A stretch of 64,000 bases of DNA from Glycomyces harbinensis (GTDB lineage: Bacteria > Actinomycetota > Actinomycetes > Mycobacteriales > Micromonosporaceae), in assembly GCF_900101745.1 (NCBI RefSeq), contig NZ_FNAD01000017.1, positions 62,001-126,000 on the forward strand. The letters run 5' to 3'. This document shows, piece by piece, positions 9,168-17,080 of the stretch; position 1 is the stretch's first letter, and each line of letters begins with the position of its first letter. Position numbers and translations under genes: made by a program. Below the pieces are notes generated by a model. That model made no database searches, was not told where the DNA came from, and saw only the letters and a program-made list of their open reading frames with translations.

Positions 9168-11039
9168 GTGAAGATGCAGCCTCGGCAACAGCTCCTCGAC
9201 ATCTGGAAGGCGCAGGTCGCCTACAGCTGGCGACCCGCCGAGGACGGCGGCAAGCGCAGGGTGTGGCACTGGGGCGGGCGCAACGACTCCGACGCCGTCG
9301 GCGACGCCCAGCAGCTGCTGTGCCTGCTCTTCCCCGCCCAGGAGCTCCCCGAACTGCGCTACGCCGACCCCGACGCCACCAGCGACCCCGTGCTCGACGC
9401 GCTCGCCGGGCTCGGCGACGCCGTCGAGATCCCCATCCGGATCATGCGCGTGGTCGGGGACTACATGGAGCGCCACGTCGACGACGAGGGCGTGCCCGTC
9501 TACTCCGGCGGCTCCAACATGCACCGCGTCGACCGGTCCCAGGAGGCCAGCCCCGAGCAGCGGGCCATCGACGTCACCGAGGGCTTCGCGCTCGCGATCC
9601 CGCTGTGCCTCACGGCCTTGACGTTCCTCGCCGACTTCAGCCCCACGGTCAAGCGCATGGGCCGCAAGGACCTCATCGAGGAACTGGACCAGATCGAGCA
9701 GATCGTGCACCGGCGCCTCCTCGGCGCCATCACCGGCCTGCTGCGGTCCTTCGCGGTGTCGACCTTCGACGCCGACGACGACTTCGGGCGCCAGCTCATC
9801 GCCCTCATCAACGTCGACGGCCAGCCCGACCGCAAGATCGTGCGCCGCTTCCGCGAGGAGTCCGAGGAGATCATCGCCTCGCTGCGCAACATCACCGTGG
9901 GCTCGGGCGGCACCGCCGGCGTCGAGGCGCCCACGAAGCTGTTCGAGATCGGCTGGTCCTGGTCGGTGGTGGAGCAGGCCCCCGACATCCTCGACGTCTC
10001 CGACACCTCCACGCAGCGCACGGGCCGCGCCGAGGACGCCCCCTACCTCTACTTCACCGTGGTCGCCCTGGAGGCCATCACGACCCTGTTCTCCCCGAGG
10101 GTCATGCGCCGCAACCTCCTCACCGAGGAGGAGCAGCGCCTCGGCCAGTCCCTCCAGCTGCGCATGGACGTCACCCGCCGCTACTGGGCCATGGTCGCCT
10201 CCTTCGGCGGCGGCTCCAAGTGGCCGCTCGAAGACGTCCCCTGGCGCACCACCGACGGCCTGGAGTACGACTACTACAGCCTCCTGGTCTGCGCGGTCGC
10301 CACCGACACCTTCGGCGCCTCCCGCGGCGGCGACGACGACCTCATCCGCCTCGGCGACGTCCTGGTCGAACTCGCCAACCGCGGGCGCATCACCCGCCGC
10401 CCGCTCACCGAGGACCGCGCGATCGAGATGCACTTCCCGGGCGTGAAGGCCGAACTGGCCGGCATCGAGAAGCTCCAGGGGCCGGCCATGGTCTGGAACA
10501 TGGTCGACTTCGCACCCCTGCTGCTCAAGCGCCTCTACCACGCCGCGGGCCTGCTGGTCACCATCGAGTCCCGCGCCGAACTGCTCGAAGTGGCCGACCT
10601 CGTGTGGGACCACCTGGCGCGCAGGCGCATCCGCGACGGCGAGGCCTCGCGGCTGTGGGACCAGCCCAAGCAGGTCTACGGGGAGCTGCGCCACTGGTTC
10701 GGCGACCCGTCCTGGCACTTCACCATCCGCGTGGTCGAGGCGATGGTGCTCGCCGCCCAGTTCGCGACCTCCGAGCCGGCCCGCTCGCGAAACCTGGAGA
10801 ACCTCGCGCACGAACTCCTCGTCGAGGCCGAGCACATCTACGACCAGGAGCTGCTGCGCGGCTCGGCGAACGCCGGACCCGCACTGGCGCAGGAGATCCG
10901 CTCGGTGGGCCTGACCATCCGCCACGCCAAGGACGTCGTCGACGAGCGTCCCGGCACCGCCTTCTCGCTCGGCGTCAAGGCCCTCATCGACCTCGACCGG
11001 CTCATCGCGGCCGGCCGCGACGCCGAGACCGGAGTGTGA
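9168..11039 (+). CDS. SCO2524-like conserved hypothetical protein
   Basis: A 623-residue, mostly soluble protein with no recognisable catalytic motif. It begins MKMQPRQQLLDIWKAQVAYSW and is rich in Trp, Arg and acidic residues with long helical stretches, suggesting an all-alpha scaffold. I assign it to the SCO2524 family of uncharacterised actinobacterial proteins because it immediately precedes a variant P-loop protein and a third gene resembling SCO2523 and SCO2522; this rests on recall of those families, not a search. The GTG at 9168 is used (ATG two codons later at 9174 is possible); the ribosome binding site is weak. It ends 2 nt before the next ATG, so the genes form an operon. Confidence 0.65.
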   Translation: MKMQPRQQLLDIWKAQVAYSWRPAEDGGKRRVWHWGGRNDSDAVGDAQQLLCLLFPAQELPELRYADPDATSDPVLDALAGLGDAVEIPIRIMRVVGDYMERHVDDEGVPVYSGGSNMHRVDRSQEASPEQRAIDVTEGFALAIPLCLTALTFLADFSPTVKRMGRKDLIEELDQIEQIVHRRLLGAITGLLRSFAVSTFDADDDFGRQLIALINVDGQPDRKIVRRFREESEEIIASLRNITVGSGGTAGVEAPTKLFEIGWSWSVVEQAPDILDVSDTSTQRTGRAEDAPYLYFTVVALEAITTLFSPRVMRRNLLTEEEQRLGQSLQLRMDVTRRYWAMVASFGGGSKWPLEDVPWRTTDGLEYDYYSLLVCAVATDTFGASRGGDDDLIRLGDVLVELANRGRITRRPLTEDRAIEMHFPGVKAELAGIEKLQGPAMVWNMVDFAPLLLKRLYHAAGLLVTIESRAELLEVADLVWDHLARRRIRDGEASRLWDQPKQVYGELRHWFGDPSWHFTIRVVEAMVLAAQFATSEPARSRNLENLAHELLVEAEHIYDQELLRGSANAGPALAQEIRSVGLTIRHAKDVVDERPGTAFSLGVKALIDLDRLIAAGRDAETGV

Positions 11040-11041
11040 CG

Positions 11042-11986
11042 ATGCTGCTGTTCGCGACCTCGGACAAGGGGGGCACGGGGCGCTCGGTCTCCTCGTGCAA
11101 CCTGGCCTACCGCCGCGCTCTCCAGGGCAGCAACGTGTGCTATGTGGACTTCGACTTCGGCTCGCCCACGGCCGGTGCGATCTTCGCCATCGACGACCTC
11201 TCCCACGGCACCTACGGCAACGGCATCCACGAGTACCTCCAGGACCTCGCCTCCGAGCCCGAGCGCCACTCGGTGTGGGCCGAGAGCGACCGCGTCGAAC
11301 TCCAGGCCCGGCCCGACGGCGCGGGCGACCTCGTCCTGTGCCCCGGCGACGCCGACGGCTCGGAGTTCCCCGGCGACGAGACCACCGTCGACCGCTGCGT
11401 CGACCTCCTCCAAGAACTCTCGCGCGAGTTCGACCTCGTCATCGTCGACCTGAGCGCGGGCCGCTCGCACGCCACCGAGATGGTCATGGCCGCCACCGCC
11501 CGGCCCGAGCTCGCGAACCTGCCCTGGCGCTGGATCGTCTACCACCGCTGGACCAAGCAGCACGTGCTCGCCGCCCACTCGCTCGTCTACGGCGAGCGGG
11601 GCCTGGTCGAGACCAGCAAGGGCCTCGGCGACGACTACCAGCGCAAGCTCCTGGCCTCGATCCGCTACGTGCGCACGGCCGTCGTCGACCCCGACGGGGC
11701 CGACCTGTCCGGCCTCAAGCCCACGCAGGTGCGCTGGCTGCGCAAGATCGACGCCGACCTGCACCAGATGGCCGCGCGCCTCAAACTCGGGCGCATGAAC
11801 CTGCTCGGGTCGGTCCCGCTCGACCCCGTGCTCCAGTGGCGCGAGCAGATCATCACCGACGCCGACACCGTCACGCTCGACATCGCCAACCAGGAGACCG
11901 TCAAGGCCTTCTCGGAACTGGCCGTGCGCTCCGCCGAGGAGCTGTTCGTGCCGGGCCTCGAAGCCATCGCCCGCGGCATCGAATGA
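11042..11986 (+). CDS. SCO2523-like variant P-loop ATPase (MinD/ParA-like)
   Basis: This 314-residue protein opens with LLFATSDKGGTGRSVSSCNLAY, a deviant Walker A (KGG-T-G-R-S) of the ParA/MinD class. The signature Lys9 is kept but the canonical P-loop lysine is Arg14. A Walker A'-like VCYVDFDFGSPTAG follows at about residues 35-50, and FDLVIVDLSAGRSH is a Walker B-like strand. ParA/MinD relatives act as nucleotide-switched dimers positioning cargo or regulating partner enzymes; whether this variant hydrolyses ATP is open. It is named from the SCO2523 'variant P-loop' family by motif and neighbourhood. It is in an operon with the flanking genes (2-nt and 10-nt gaps). Confidence 0.72.
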   Translation: MLLFATSDKGGTGRSVSSCNLAYRRALQGSNVCYVDFDFGSPTAGAIFAIDDLSHGTYGNGIHEYLQDLASEPERHSVWAESDRVELQARPDGAGDLVLCPGDADGSEFPGDETTVDRCVDLLQELSREFDLVIVDLSAGRSHATEMVMAATARPELANLPWRWIVYHRWTKQHVLAAHSLVYGERGLVETSKGLGDDYQRKLLASIRYVRTAVVDPDGADLSGLKPTQVRWLRKIDADLHQMAARLKLGRMNLLGSVPLDPVLQWREQIITDADTVTLDIANQETVKAFSELAVRSAEELFVPGLEAIARGIE

Positions 11987-11996
11987 GGTGGATCGC

Positions 11997-12992
11997 ATGA
12001 CCTACGAGGAGACCAGCGCCAAGCAGCGCACCGAGCGCTTCGGCATGTCCCACCTGTCGATCGAGGTCGGGCACCTGTACGCCGACGACCTCGCCCGGCC
12101 CGACACCCTCAAAGAGGAGATGGCCTCGGCCGCCGCCTGGGTCCACGGCACCACCGAGGCCCTGACCAAGCGCCTCGGCGGCCGCACGCCCCGCGTGAGC
12201 ACCTGCTACCTCGTGGACGACTACTTCCACGAGGGCCTGCCCTCGCCCGAGAAGCTCATCAGCGTCGTCACCGAGGCCGCCGCCGACGCGGGGCTGCGCA
12301 TCGACTACCTCGCCCGCGAGTCCGCGTGCGCCCAACTGGGCCCGCTGGACCTGGCCGGTCTCGTGGCCGACCGGATCGTGTTCGAACCGCCGCCGGGCAC
12401 CAACGGCTCGCGCCCGCCGGTGTCGCGCTCGGGCTGGCTGTGCAACGGCGTCCCCAGCCCCAAGCCCAAGCGCGTCGCGATGGGCGCCGCCGACCAGTGG
12501 GTGCCGCCGAGCCAGAACTCCCGGCGCGAGCACTCGGTGTTCCTCGACGTCGAACTGTGGAACGACACCGCGGAGGGCCGCCGCTGGTCGTGCCCGATGC
12601 TCGCCGCGGTCTGGCAGCTGCTGCGCCTCGGCGTGCTGCGCAACGGGGGACGGCGCATCGGCGTGCCCGAACCGGTCGAGGCGGTCGTGCCCGTCGAGCA
12701 CGGCCACGACCCCGACCGGGCCCTGTCGGCCCGCTTCCCCGAGACGTGGGGGGCGATGCCGCCGATCCTCCAGCTGAACGCGAAGGCGTTCCCGTTCCCC
12801 GCCTACCGCACCGTCTCGGTCCTGTCGGTGGACTTCCTTGAGGTCGAGCACGCCGTCCGCGTCATCTGCGGCGCGGTCCGCACCGACGCGGGCGCGGTCG
12901 AGTCGATCCGCAAGTCCGCCGAACGCGAGGGCATGACCCTCCCGGCCGAACTCGTCGACCGGCTCACCTACATCTTCCAAGGGCCCCTTTAG
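11997..12992 (+). CDS. SCO2522-like conserved hypothetical protein
   Basis: A 331-residue soluble protein without recognised catalytic residues. Features are a conserved-looking MSHLSIEVGHLYADDL near the N-terminus, STCYLVDDYFHEGLPSPEKLI, a mid-region WLCNGVPSPKPKRVAMG loop and a C-terminal half with SVLSVDFLEVEHAVRVICGAV. ATG 11997 was chosen because GAGGTGG lies 6-7 nt upstream; GTG 11988 is in frame but too close to that site. It is the third gene of the 9.2-13.0 kb operon, and its stop is only 3 nt from the stop of the convergent SCO2521-like gene. Function unknown. Confidence 0.65.
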   Translation: MTYEETSAKQRTERFGMSHLSIEVGHLYADDLARPDTLKEEMASAAAWVHGTTEALTKRLGGRTPRVSTCYLVDDYFHEGLPSPEKLISVVTEAAADAGLRIDYLARESACAQLGPLDLAGLVADRIVFEPPPGTNGSRPPVSRSGWLCNGVPSPKPKRVAMGAADQWVPPSQNSRREHSVFLDVELWNDTAEGRRWSCPMLAAVWQLLRLGVLRNGGRRIGVPEPVEAVVPVEHGHDPDRALSARFPETWGAMPPILQLNAKAFPFPAYRTVSVLSVDFLEVEHAVRVICGAVRTDAGAVESIRKSAEREGMTLPAELVDRLTYIFQGPL

Positions 12993-12995
12993 GCC

Positions 12996-14018
12996 TCACC
13001 GGTAGTACGGGTCGCCGGCGCCGCCGGTCTGGCGCTGGCGCTGCTCCATCATGTCGAGCATCTGCGCGGCGATGTCGGCCGCGCCGTAGTCGATCTGCGA
13101 GCGCACCCGCTCGGTCATGGACCGCCACTGGCTGGTCAGGCCCGGGCGCCGCTCCAGCGAGTCCCACATGAACTCCAGGTCCCGCGAGGTCCGCGCGCCC
13201 GCCGACCACAGGTGCAGCAGGTGGTCGACGACGGGCCGCAAGGTCCGCAGCGTGTGCCGCGGCTCCTCGCCGATCTTCGCCAGCGCGATCCGGGCCGCGA
13301 CGGCGCTGAGCAGCCAGTCGTGGACGGCCAGGTCCTCGGCCGCCGCGGCCACGTGCTCGGGCTCGATCAGCCCGGTCACCATGCTCATGCGCCGCCGGTC
13401 GGTGCCGACCAGGCGGAACGCGACGGCGTTGCCCGAGCCGGGGTCGGCGATCGCGGCCCACCGCAGCCGGGTCGAGCCGGTCTTGATCGGGGGGCGCTGG
13501 TCGAGCACGGACCGGGAGAGCACGTCGGTGATGGAGTGGCGCGCGATCGCGGCCGCGTCCAGGAGCCCGGCGCGGTCGCGGCGGCCTTCGGCGACGAGGA
13601 ACCCCTCGGCGAGGCGCCGGGCCTCGAAGTTCCCGATCGTCTCCAGGGTCCCGGGCCGGGCCAGGTAGTACGACCAGGGCATCCGCCGCGGATGCTGCGG
13701 GGGCGAAATCGCGGTCCACGACGAGCCCTGGAGCAGGTGCCCGCCGGTCAGGACCGCCCGCGAGCAGACGGTGCCCACGGCCCTCACGGTGCCGTTGGCG
13801 GCCTCCCCATCGGTGTGCCGGTTGCCCGGCTTGGGGCCCAGCGGGAGCCGGCAGTCGACGCCGTGCAGGAGCGTCGCCGACGAGGTGTGCGGGACGGGGC
13901 GGGCCCACTGCACGACGGTCTCGCCGACGGCGAGCGACAGGGCCGCCTTCGCCTCCTCGGGCGTGAGCGGGCGCGAGTGCGGCAGCAGTCCGGTGTGGAT
14001 CTCACCGACGATCAGCAT
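12996..14018 (-). CDS. SCO2521-like conserved hypothetical protein
   Basis: A protein of about 340 residues starting MLIVGEIHTGLLPHSRPL, with an Arg/His-rich central region (LVGTDRRRMSMVTGLIEPEHV) and a helical C-terminus ending in QRQRQTGGAGDPYYR. No enzymatic motif is seen. It is assigned to the SCO2521 family from its beginning and its partnership with SCO2522/3/4-like genes. Two starts compete: ATG 14018 with GAGGG 11 nt upstream, and GTG 14027 only 2 nt from that site, so the ATG is preferred. It lies downstream of the VOC fusion gene on the same strand and is convergent with the SCO2522-like gene. Confidence 0.65.
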   Translation of the reverse strand: MLIVGEIHTGLLPHSRPLTPEEAKAALSLAVGETVVQWARPVPHTSSATLLHGVDCRLPLGPKPGNRHTDGEAANGTVRAVGTVCSRAVLTGGHLLQGSSWTAISPPQHPRRMPWSYYLARPGTLETIGNFEARRLAEGFLVAEGRRDRAGLLDAAAIARHSITDVLSRSVLDQRPPIKTGSTRLRWAAIADPGSGNAVAFRLVGTDRRRMSMVTGLIEPEHVAAAAEDLAVHDWLLSAVAARIALAKIGEEPRHTLRTLRPVVDHLLHLWSAGARTSRDLEFMWDSLERRPGLTSQWRSMTERVRSQIDYGAADIAAQMLDMMEQRQRQTGGAGDPYYR

Positions 14019-14067
14019 GGGCGTCACTTCCCTCTTCGGGCCAAAGGCTCTGCGGCGCGCGTTCGAG

Positions 14068-15798
14068 CTAGTCGCGCTCCCGGTGCTCGGTGATGGCCAG
14101 TCCGTGGCCGTCCGGGTCGCGGAACGCCGCGGCGCGCATCTGGTAGTTCTTGCCCAGCAGGGCGGTGCGCGGCAGGTGCAGGAACTCGACGCCGGCCTCG
14201 TTCATCTCCGCGAACGTCGCGTCGATGTCGCCGACCTCGAAGGTCAGGTGCATGACGCCGGTCTCGCCCGGGGGCGCGTCGGGCCGCTCCCACAGCAGGA
14301 TCTTCCCGAACCCGGCGTCGAGCACGGCCGCTTCGTCGGTCTGGTCGGCGACCTGGAGTCCGAGTGCGTCCGTGTAGAACTCGACGGACCGCTGGAGGTC
14401 GGCGACGACCAGGGTGGCCGCGACGTCGGTGACGTCGGTGCCTCCGAGCCGCTGCTCCGACAGGAGCAGCGCGGCCAGGTCCTCGGCGAGGCTGCGGCCT
14501 TCGGCCGAGTCGCGGGGGCGCGGCGGCGTCGGCGACTTGAGCCGGGTGACGGCTTCGGCGATGGGGCCCTTGGCGGGCGGCGTCTCGTCGGTCTTCGGCG
14601 CGACGGTCACCTCGTCGCCGCCGACCTGCTCGGTCGGCAGCGTGAACGCCCCGGCGACCGGGGGGTCGGCGGGGCGCGGCGCCGATTCGGCGACGGCCGA
14701 CGACGCGGCGGGCGGCTCCGACCCGGGTTCGGCTTCGTGCTCGGGTTCGGTTTCGGGCTCGGCGATCGGCCACACCCGCTCGGGTACGGCCGTGAACGGC
14801 CGCACCAGTTCGGGCTCGGGGTCGGTGTCCCCGAGGGGGCGCACCGGTTCGGTGAGGCGCGGCGGCGCCGTCTGCTCCGCGGCCACCGTCGCGGGGACCT
14901 CGTCCGGTCGCGGCGGCTCCGGTGCGATCGCCTCCGGCGCGGCCCTCTCAGGCTCGGCGGGCGCGGCCTCGGCCGCACGCGACTCGGCTTCGGGCGCGAC
15001 AGTCTCGGAAGTCGCCACAGGCTCCGGAATGCTCGCCTCGGGCGCTTTCGCCTCGGGCGCAGCCGAAGCCGCTGGCCTGACCGGCTCGGGTCCGGGCCGC
15101 GTCTCCGCTTCGGGCTGCGGGGCGGGCTCGAACAGGTCGTCGAGCGCCTCCATCGTGCCCGGGGCCTTCGCGGCGGCGGGCCGAGGCGGGTCGTCCTCGA
15201 CGATGAGGTCCTCGAGCCGGTGCTGCCCGATGAGCGGCGGGGCCGGGACCGGCTGCGGGAAGCGCCGCGCCGAATGCTCCACGGTGAAGAACGCGATGCA
15301 GCCGGCGAGGCACACGAACGCGAGCACGGCGATGCCCATGCTCTGCGCACCGATCGCCATCGAGGTGAAGAAGAACGCCAGAATCAGTAAAGTGATGGCA
15401 CCGATCGCGCGCGAGGTCCGCCATCGCATCCGGCGGTCGGCGTTGAGGATCGTCCCGATCGCCTCGCCGCCCGCGGCGTGGTGCTGGCGCGAGTGCAGGT
15501 CCTTCATGGCGTGCTGGTTGATCGCCCACCACCGGGCCTCGCGCTGGCGGCGCTGCTGGTCCATCATGAGCCGCTGCTGGCGCAGCTGCTCGGCGGTGGC
15601 CCCCCGGGCCGCGGGCTGGCGCACCCCCCTGGGCATCGCCTTGGCCGGCTGGGCCTTGCGGGCGCCGCCGGTCTTGGCGCCGCCCTTCGCGGCGGTGCCC
15701 TTCGCGCCGCCTCGGGCGGCCCCGCCTTTCGCGGCGCCTCTGCCGGGCGCCTTGGAAGGCCGGGGGGCCGGCCGTGGGGGTTGGCTGCCACGTGCCAT
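14068..15798 (-). CDS. Membrane-anchored protein with C-terminal VOC (glyoxalase-like) domain
   Basis: This 576-residue protein has four regions. Residues 1-65 are Ala/Gly/Lys-rich and very basic. Residues about 65-125 are Gln/Arg-rich (QLRQQRLMMDQQRRQREARWWAINQ). A hydrophobic hairpin of two helices follows (AIGAITLLILAFFFTSMA and GIAVLAFVCLAGCIAFFTV), then a long Pro/Glu/Ala-rich linker of roughly 270 residues. The last 120 residues are a VOC fold (TLVVADLQRSVEFYTDALGL, MHLTFEVGDIDATFAEM, AAAFRDPDGHGLAITEH), the type found in glyoxalases and bleomycin-resistance-like proteins. Both termini should be cytoplasmic, tethering the VOC domain to the membrane. ATG 15798 follows GAGGTG. It is divergent from ndk. 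Substrate unknown. Confidence 0.75.
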   Translation of the reverse strand: MARGSQPPRPAPRPSKAPGRGAAKGGAARGGAKGTAAKGGAKTGGARKAQPAKAMPRGVRQPAARGATAEQLRQQRLMMDQQRRQREARWWAINQHAMKDLHSRQHHAAGGEAIGTILNADRRMRWRTSRAIGAITLLILAFFFTSMAIGAQSMGIAVLAFVCLAGCIAFFTVEHSARRFPQPVPAPPLIGQHRLEDLIVEDDPPRPAAAKAPGTMEALDDLFEPAPQPEAETRPGPEPVRPAASAAPEAKAPEASIPEPVATSETVAPEAESRAAEAAPAEPERAAPEAIAPEPPRPDEVPATVAAEQTAPPRLTEPVRPLGDTDPEPELVRPFTAVPERVWPIAEPETEPEHEAEPGSEPPAASSAVAESAPRPADPPVAGAFTLPTEQVGGDEVTVAPKTDETPPAKGPIAEAVTRLKSPTPPRPRDSAEGRSLAEDLAALLLSEQRLGGTDVTDVAATLVVADLQRSVEFYTDALGLQVADQTDEAAVLDAGFGKILLWERPDAPPGETGVMHLTFEVGDIDATFAEMNEAGVEFLHLPRTALLGKNYQMRAAAFRDPDGHGLAITEHRERD

Positions 15799-15879
15799 CG
15801 GGGACACCTCATCCACAACTGGGAGAACCGGGTTGCAACGTGAATCGTACGTGGGTGAGGCAACAGACACAACATCGCT

Positions 15880-15924
15880 TAGGATGACAGCCACAATCCG
15901 ACAGTCTCTTCCGAGGAGTTCTCC
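15880..15924 (+). promoter_or_regulatory. ndk promoter and ribosome binding site
   Basis: TAGGAT (15880-15885) is a plausible -10 box; the -35 is poor. CGAGGAG stands about 7 nt before the GTG start of ndk. Confidence 0.4.
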
Positions 15925-16332
15925 GTGGCCCAGCAGCGCACGCTCGTGTTGATCAAACCCGACGCCGTACGGCGCGGGCTCGTCGGCGAGGTCCTGGCCC
16001 GTCTGGAGCGCAAGGGGCTGGTCATCGAGCAGCTGCGGATGCGGACGATGGACGCGCCGCTCGCGGACGCGCACTACGCCGAGCACGTCGGCCGGGAGTA
16101 CTACGAGGGCTTGAAGACGTTCATGACGTCGGGTCCGCTGGTGAGCCTGGTCGTCTCGGGCGACGAGGCGATCCCGGTGGTGCGCAAGCTGGCCGGTGCC
16201 ACGGACGGGCGCAAGGCCGAGCCGGGGACGATCCGCGGCGACCTGTCGGTGTCCAACCAGCAGAACCTGATCCACGCCTCGGACGCCGAGGAGTCGGCCA
16301 AGCGCGAGATCGACCTCTGGTTCGCCGCTTAG
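15925..16332 (+). CDS. ndk: Nucleoside diphosphate kinase
   Basis: A 135-residue NDK, which balances NTP and dNTP pools by phosphate transfer through a phosphohistidine. The N-terminal RTLVLIKPDAVRRGLVGEV and the catalytic NLIHASDAEESAKREI are intact, with His117 as the phosphorylated residue; length is standard. The GTG start at 15925 follows CGAGGAG. In related actinobacteria ndk usually lies close to valS-folC-DUF4233; here it is displaced by about 7.7 kb. A weak hairpin (16340-16356) lies between it and the convergent nucleotidyltransferase gene. Confidence 0.97.
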   Translation: MAQQRTLVLIKPDAVRRGLVGEVLARLERKGLVIEQLRMRTMDAPLADAHYAEHVGREYYEGLKTFMTSGPLVSLVVSGDEAIPVVRKLAGATDGRKAEPGTIRGDLSVSNQQNLIHASDAEESAKREIDLWFAA

Positions 16333-16409
16333 ACCACGGGGTGCGATGGGCGCACCGCTGACGACGTTGGCAGCAGTGCGCGGCCCGTGACCCTACGCGC
16401 CGGCGGCGC

Positions 16410-17015
16410 TCAGGCGAGTCCCGCCAGCCTCGGCGCACCCGGGCGGGTGAGCGCGGCCAGGTCGGCCGGGGTGTCGATGTCGAGCGGGTCGCCCGGGCAG
16501 GGGATCTCGCGGACCAGGGACGCGTTCGCGGCCAGGAAGTCGCGCGCGCCCCGGTCCCCGACCGCGGTGTCGGCGATGGCCCCCAGATGCTCGCGGGCGA
16601 AGTACATCGGATGCCCGCGCACGCCGTCGTAGACGGCGACCGCGATCGCGACGCCCTCCTCGGCGGCGGTGATGAGCCGCCGGACCGCCTCGGCCTCGAC
16701 GCGCGGCAGGTCGACGAGGGTCACCACGACCCCGTCGTACCGCTCCGGCACGGCGGCGAGCCCGGCCTTGAGCGATGTCGACAGCCCCTGCCCCCAGCGG
16801 CGGTTGAGCACCGGCGTGAACGCCTCCGCCGCCGCCGACAGGGCCTGCTCGGCCCCGGCGCCCAGGACCGCCAGGACCTGGCGGCAGCCGCCGTCGCGCA
16901 GTGTGGCGACGGCGCGGTCCAGCAGGCTCCGCCCGTCGTATTCGACCAGGGCCTTCGGCTGCCCGAAGCGCCTTCCGGCGCCCGCGGCGAGCACCAGCCC
17001 CGCGGTGTTCTTCAT
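16410..17015 (-). CDS. mocA: MocA-like molybdenum cofactor nucleotidyltransferase
   Basis: A 201-residue GT-A-fold nucleotidyltransferase with the N-terminal signature LVLAAGAGRRFGQPKALVEYDG, the metal-binding VVVTLVDLPRVEAEAVRRLI (Asp in VDLP) and a C-terminal GDRGARDFL/DIDTPADLAAL typical of MobA/MocA enzymes. MocA makes molybdopterin cytosine dinucleotide for xanthine-dehydrogenase-type enzymes, and the structural genes of such an enzyme lie 3.5 kb downstream, which favours MocA over MobA or sugar nucleotidyltransferases. GGGGG lies 6-7 nt before ATG 17015. It is 65 bp downstream of the pucR-like gene on the same strand, probably cotranscribed. Confidence 0.82.
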   Translation of the reverse strand: MKNTAGLVLAAGAGRRFGQPKALVEYDGRSLLDRAVATLRDGGCRQVLAVLGAGAEQALSAAAEAFTPVLNRRWGQGLSTSLKAGLAAVPERYDGVVVTLVDLPRVEAEAVRRLITAAEEGVAIAVAVYDGVRGHPMYFAREHLGAIADTAVGDRGARDFLAANASLVREIPCPGDPLDIDTPADLAALTRPGAPRLAGLA

Positions 17016-17080
17016 GTCGTCCCCCTTCGGTGGACCCGCCCCCCTGGCGGGTCTCGGTCGCACTGGTTCGGCCCGCCGGT

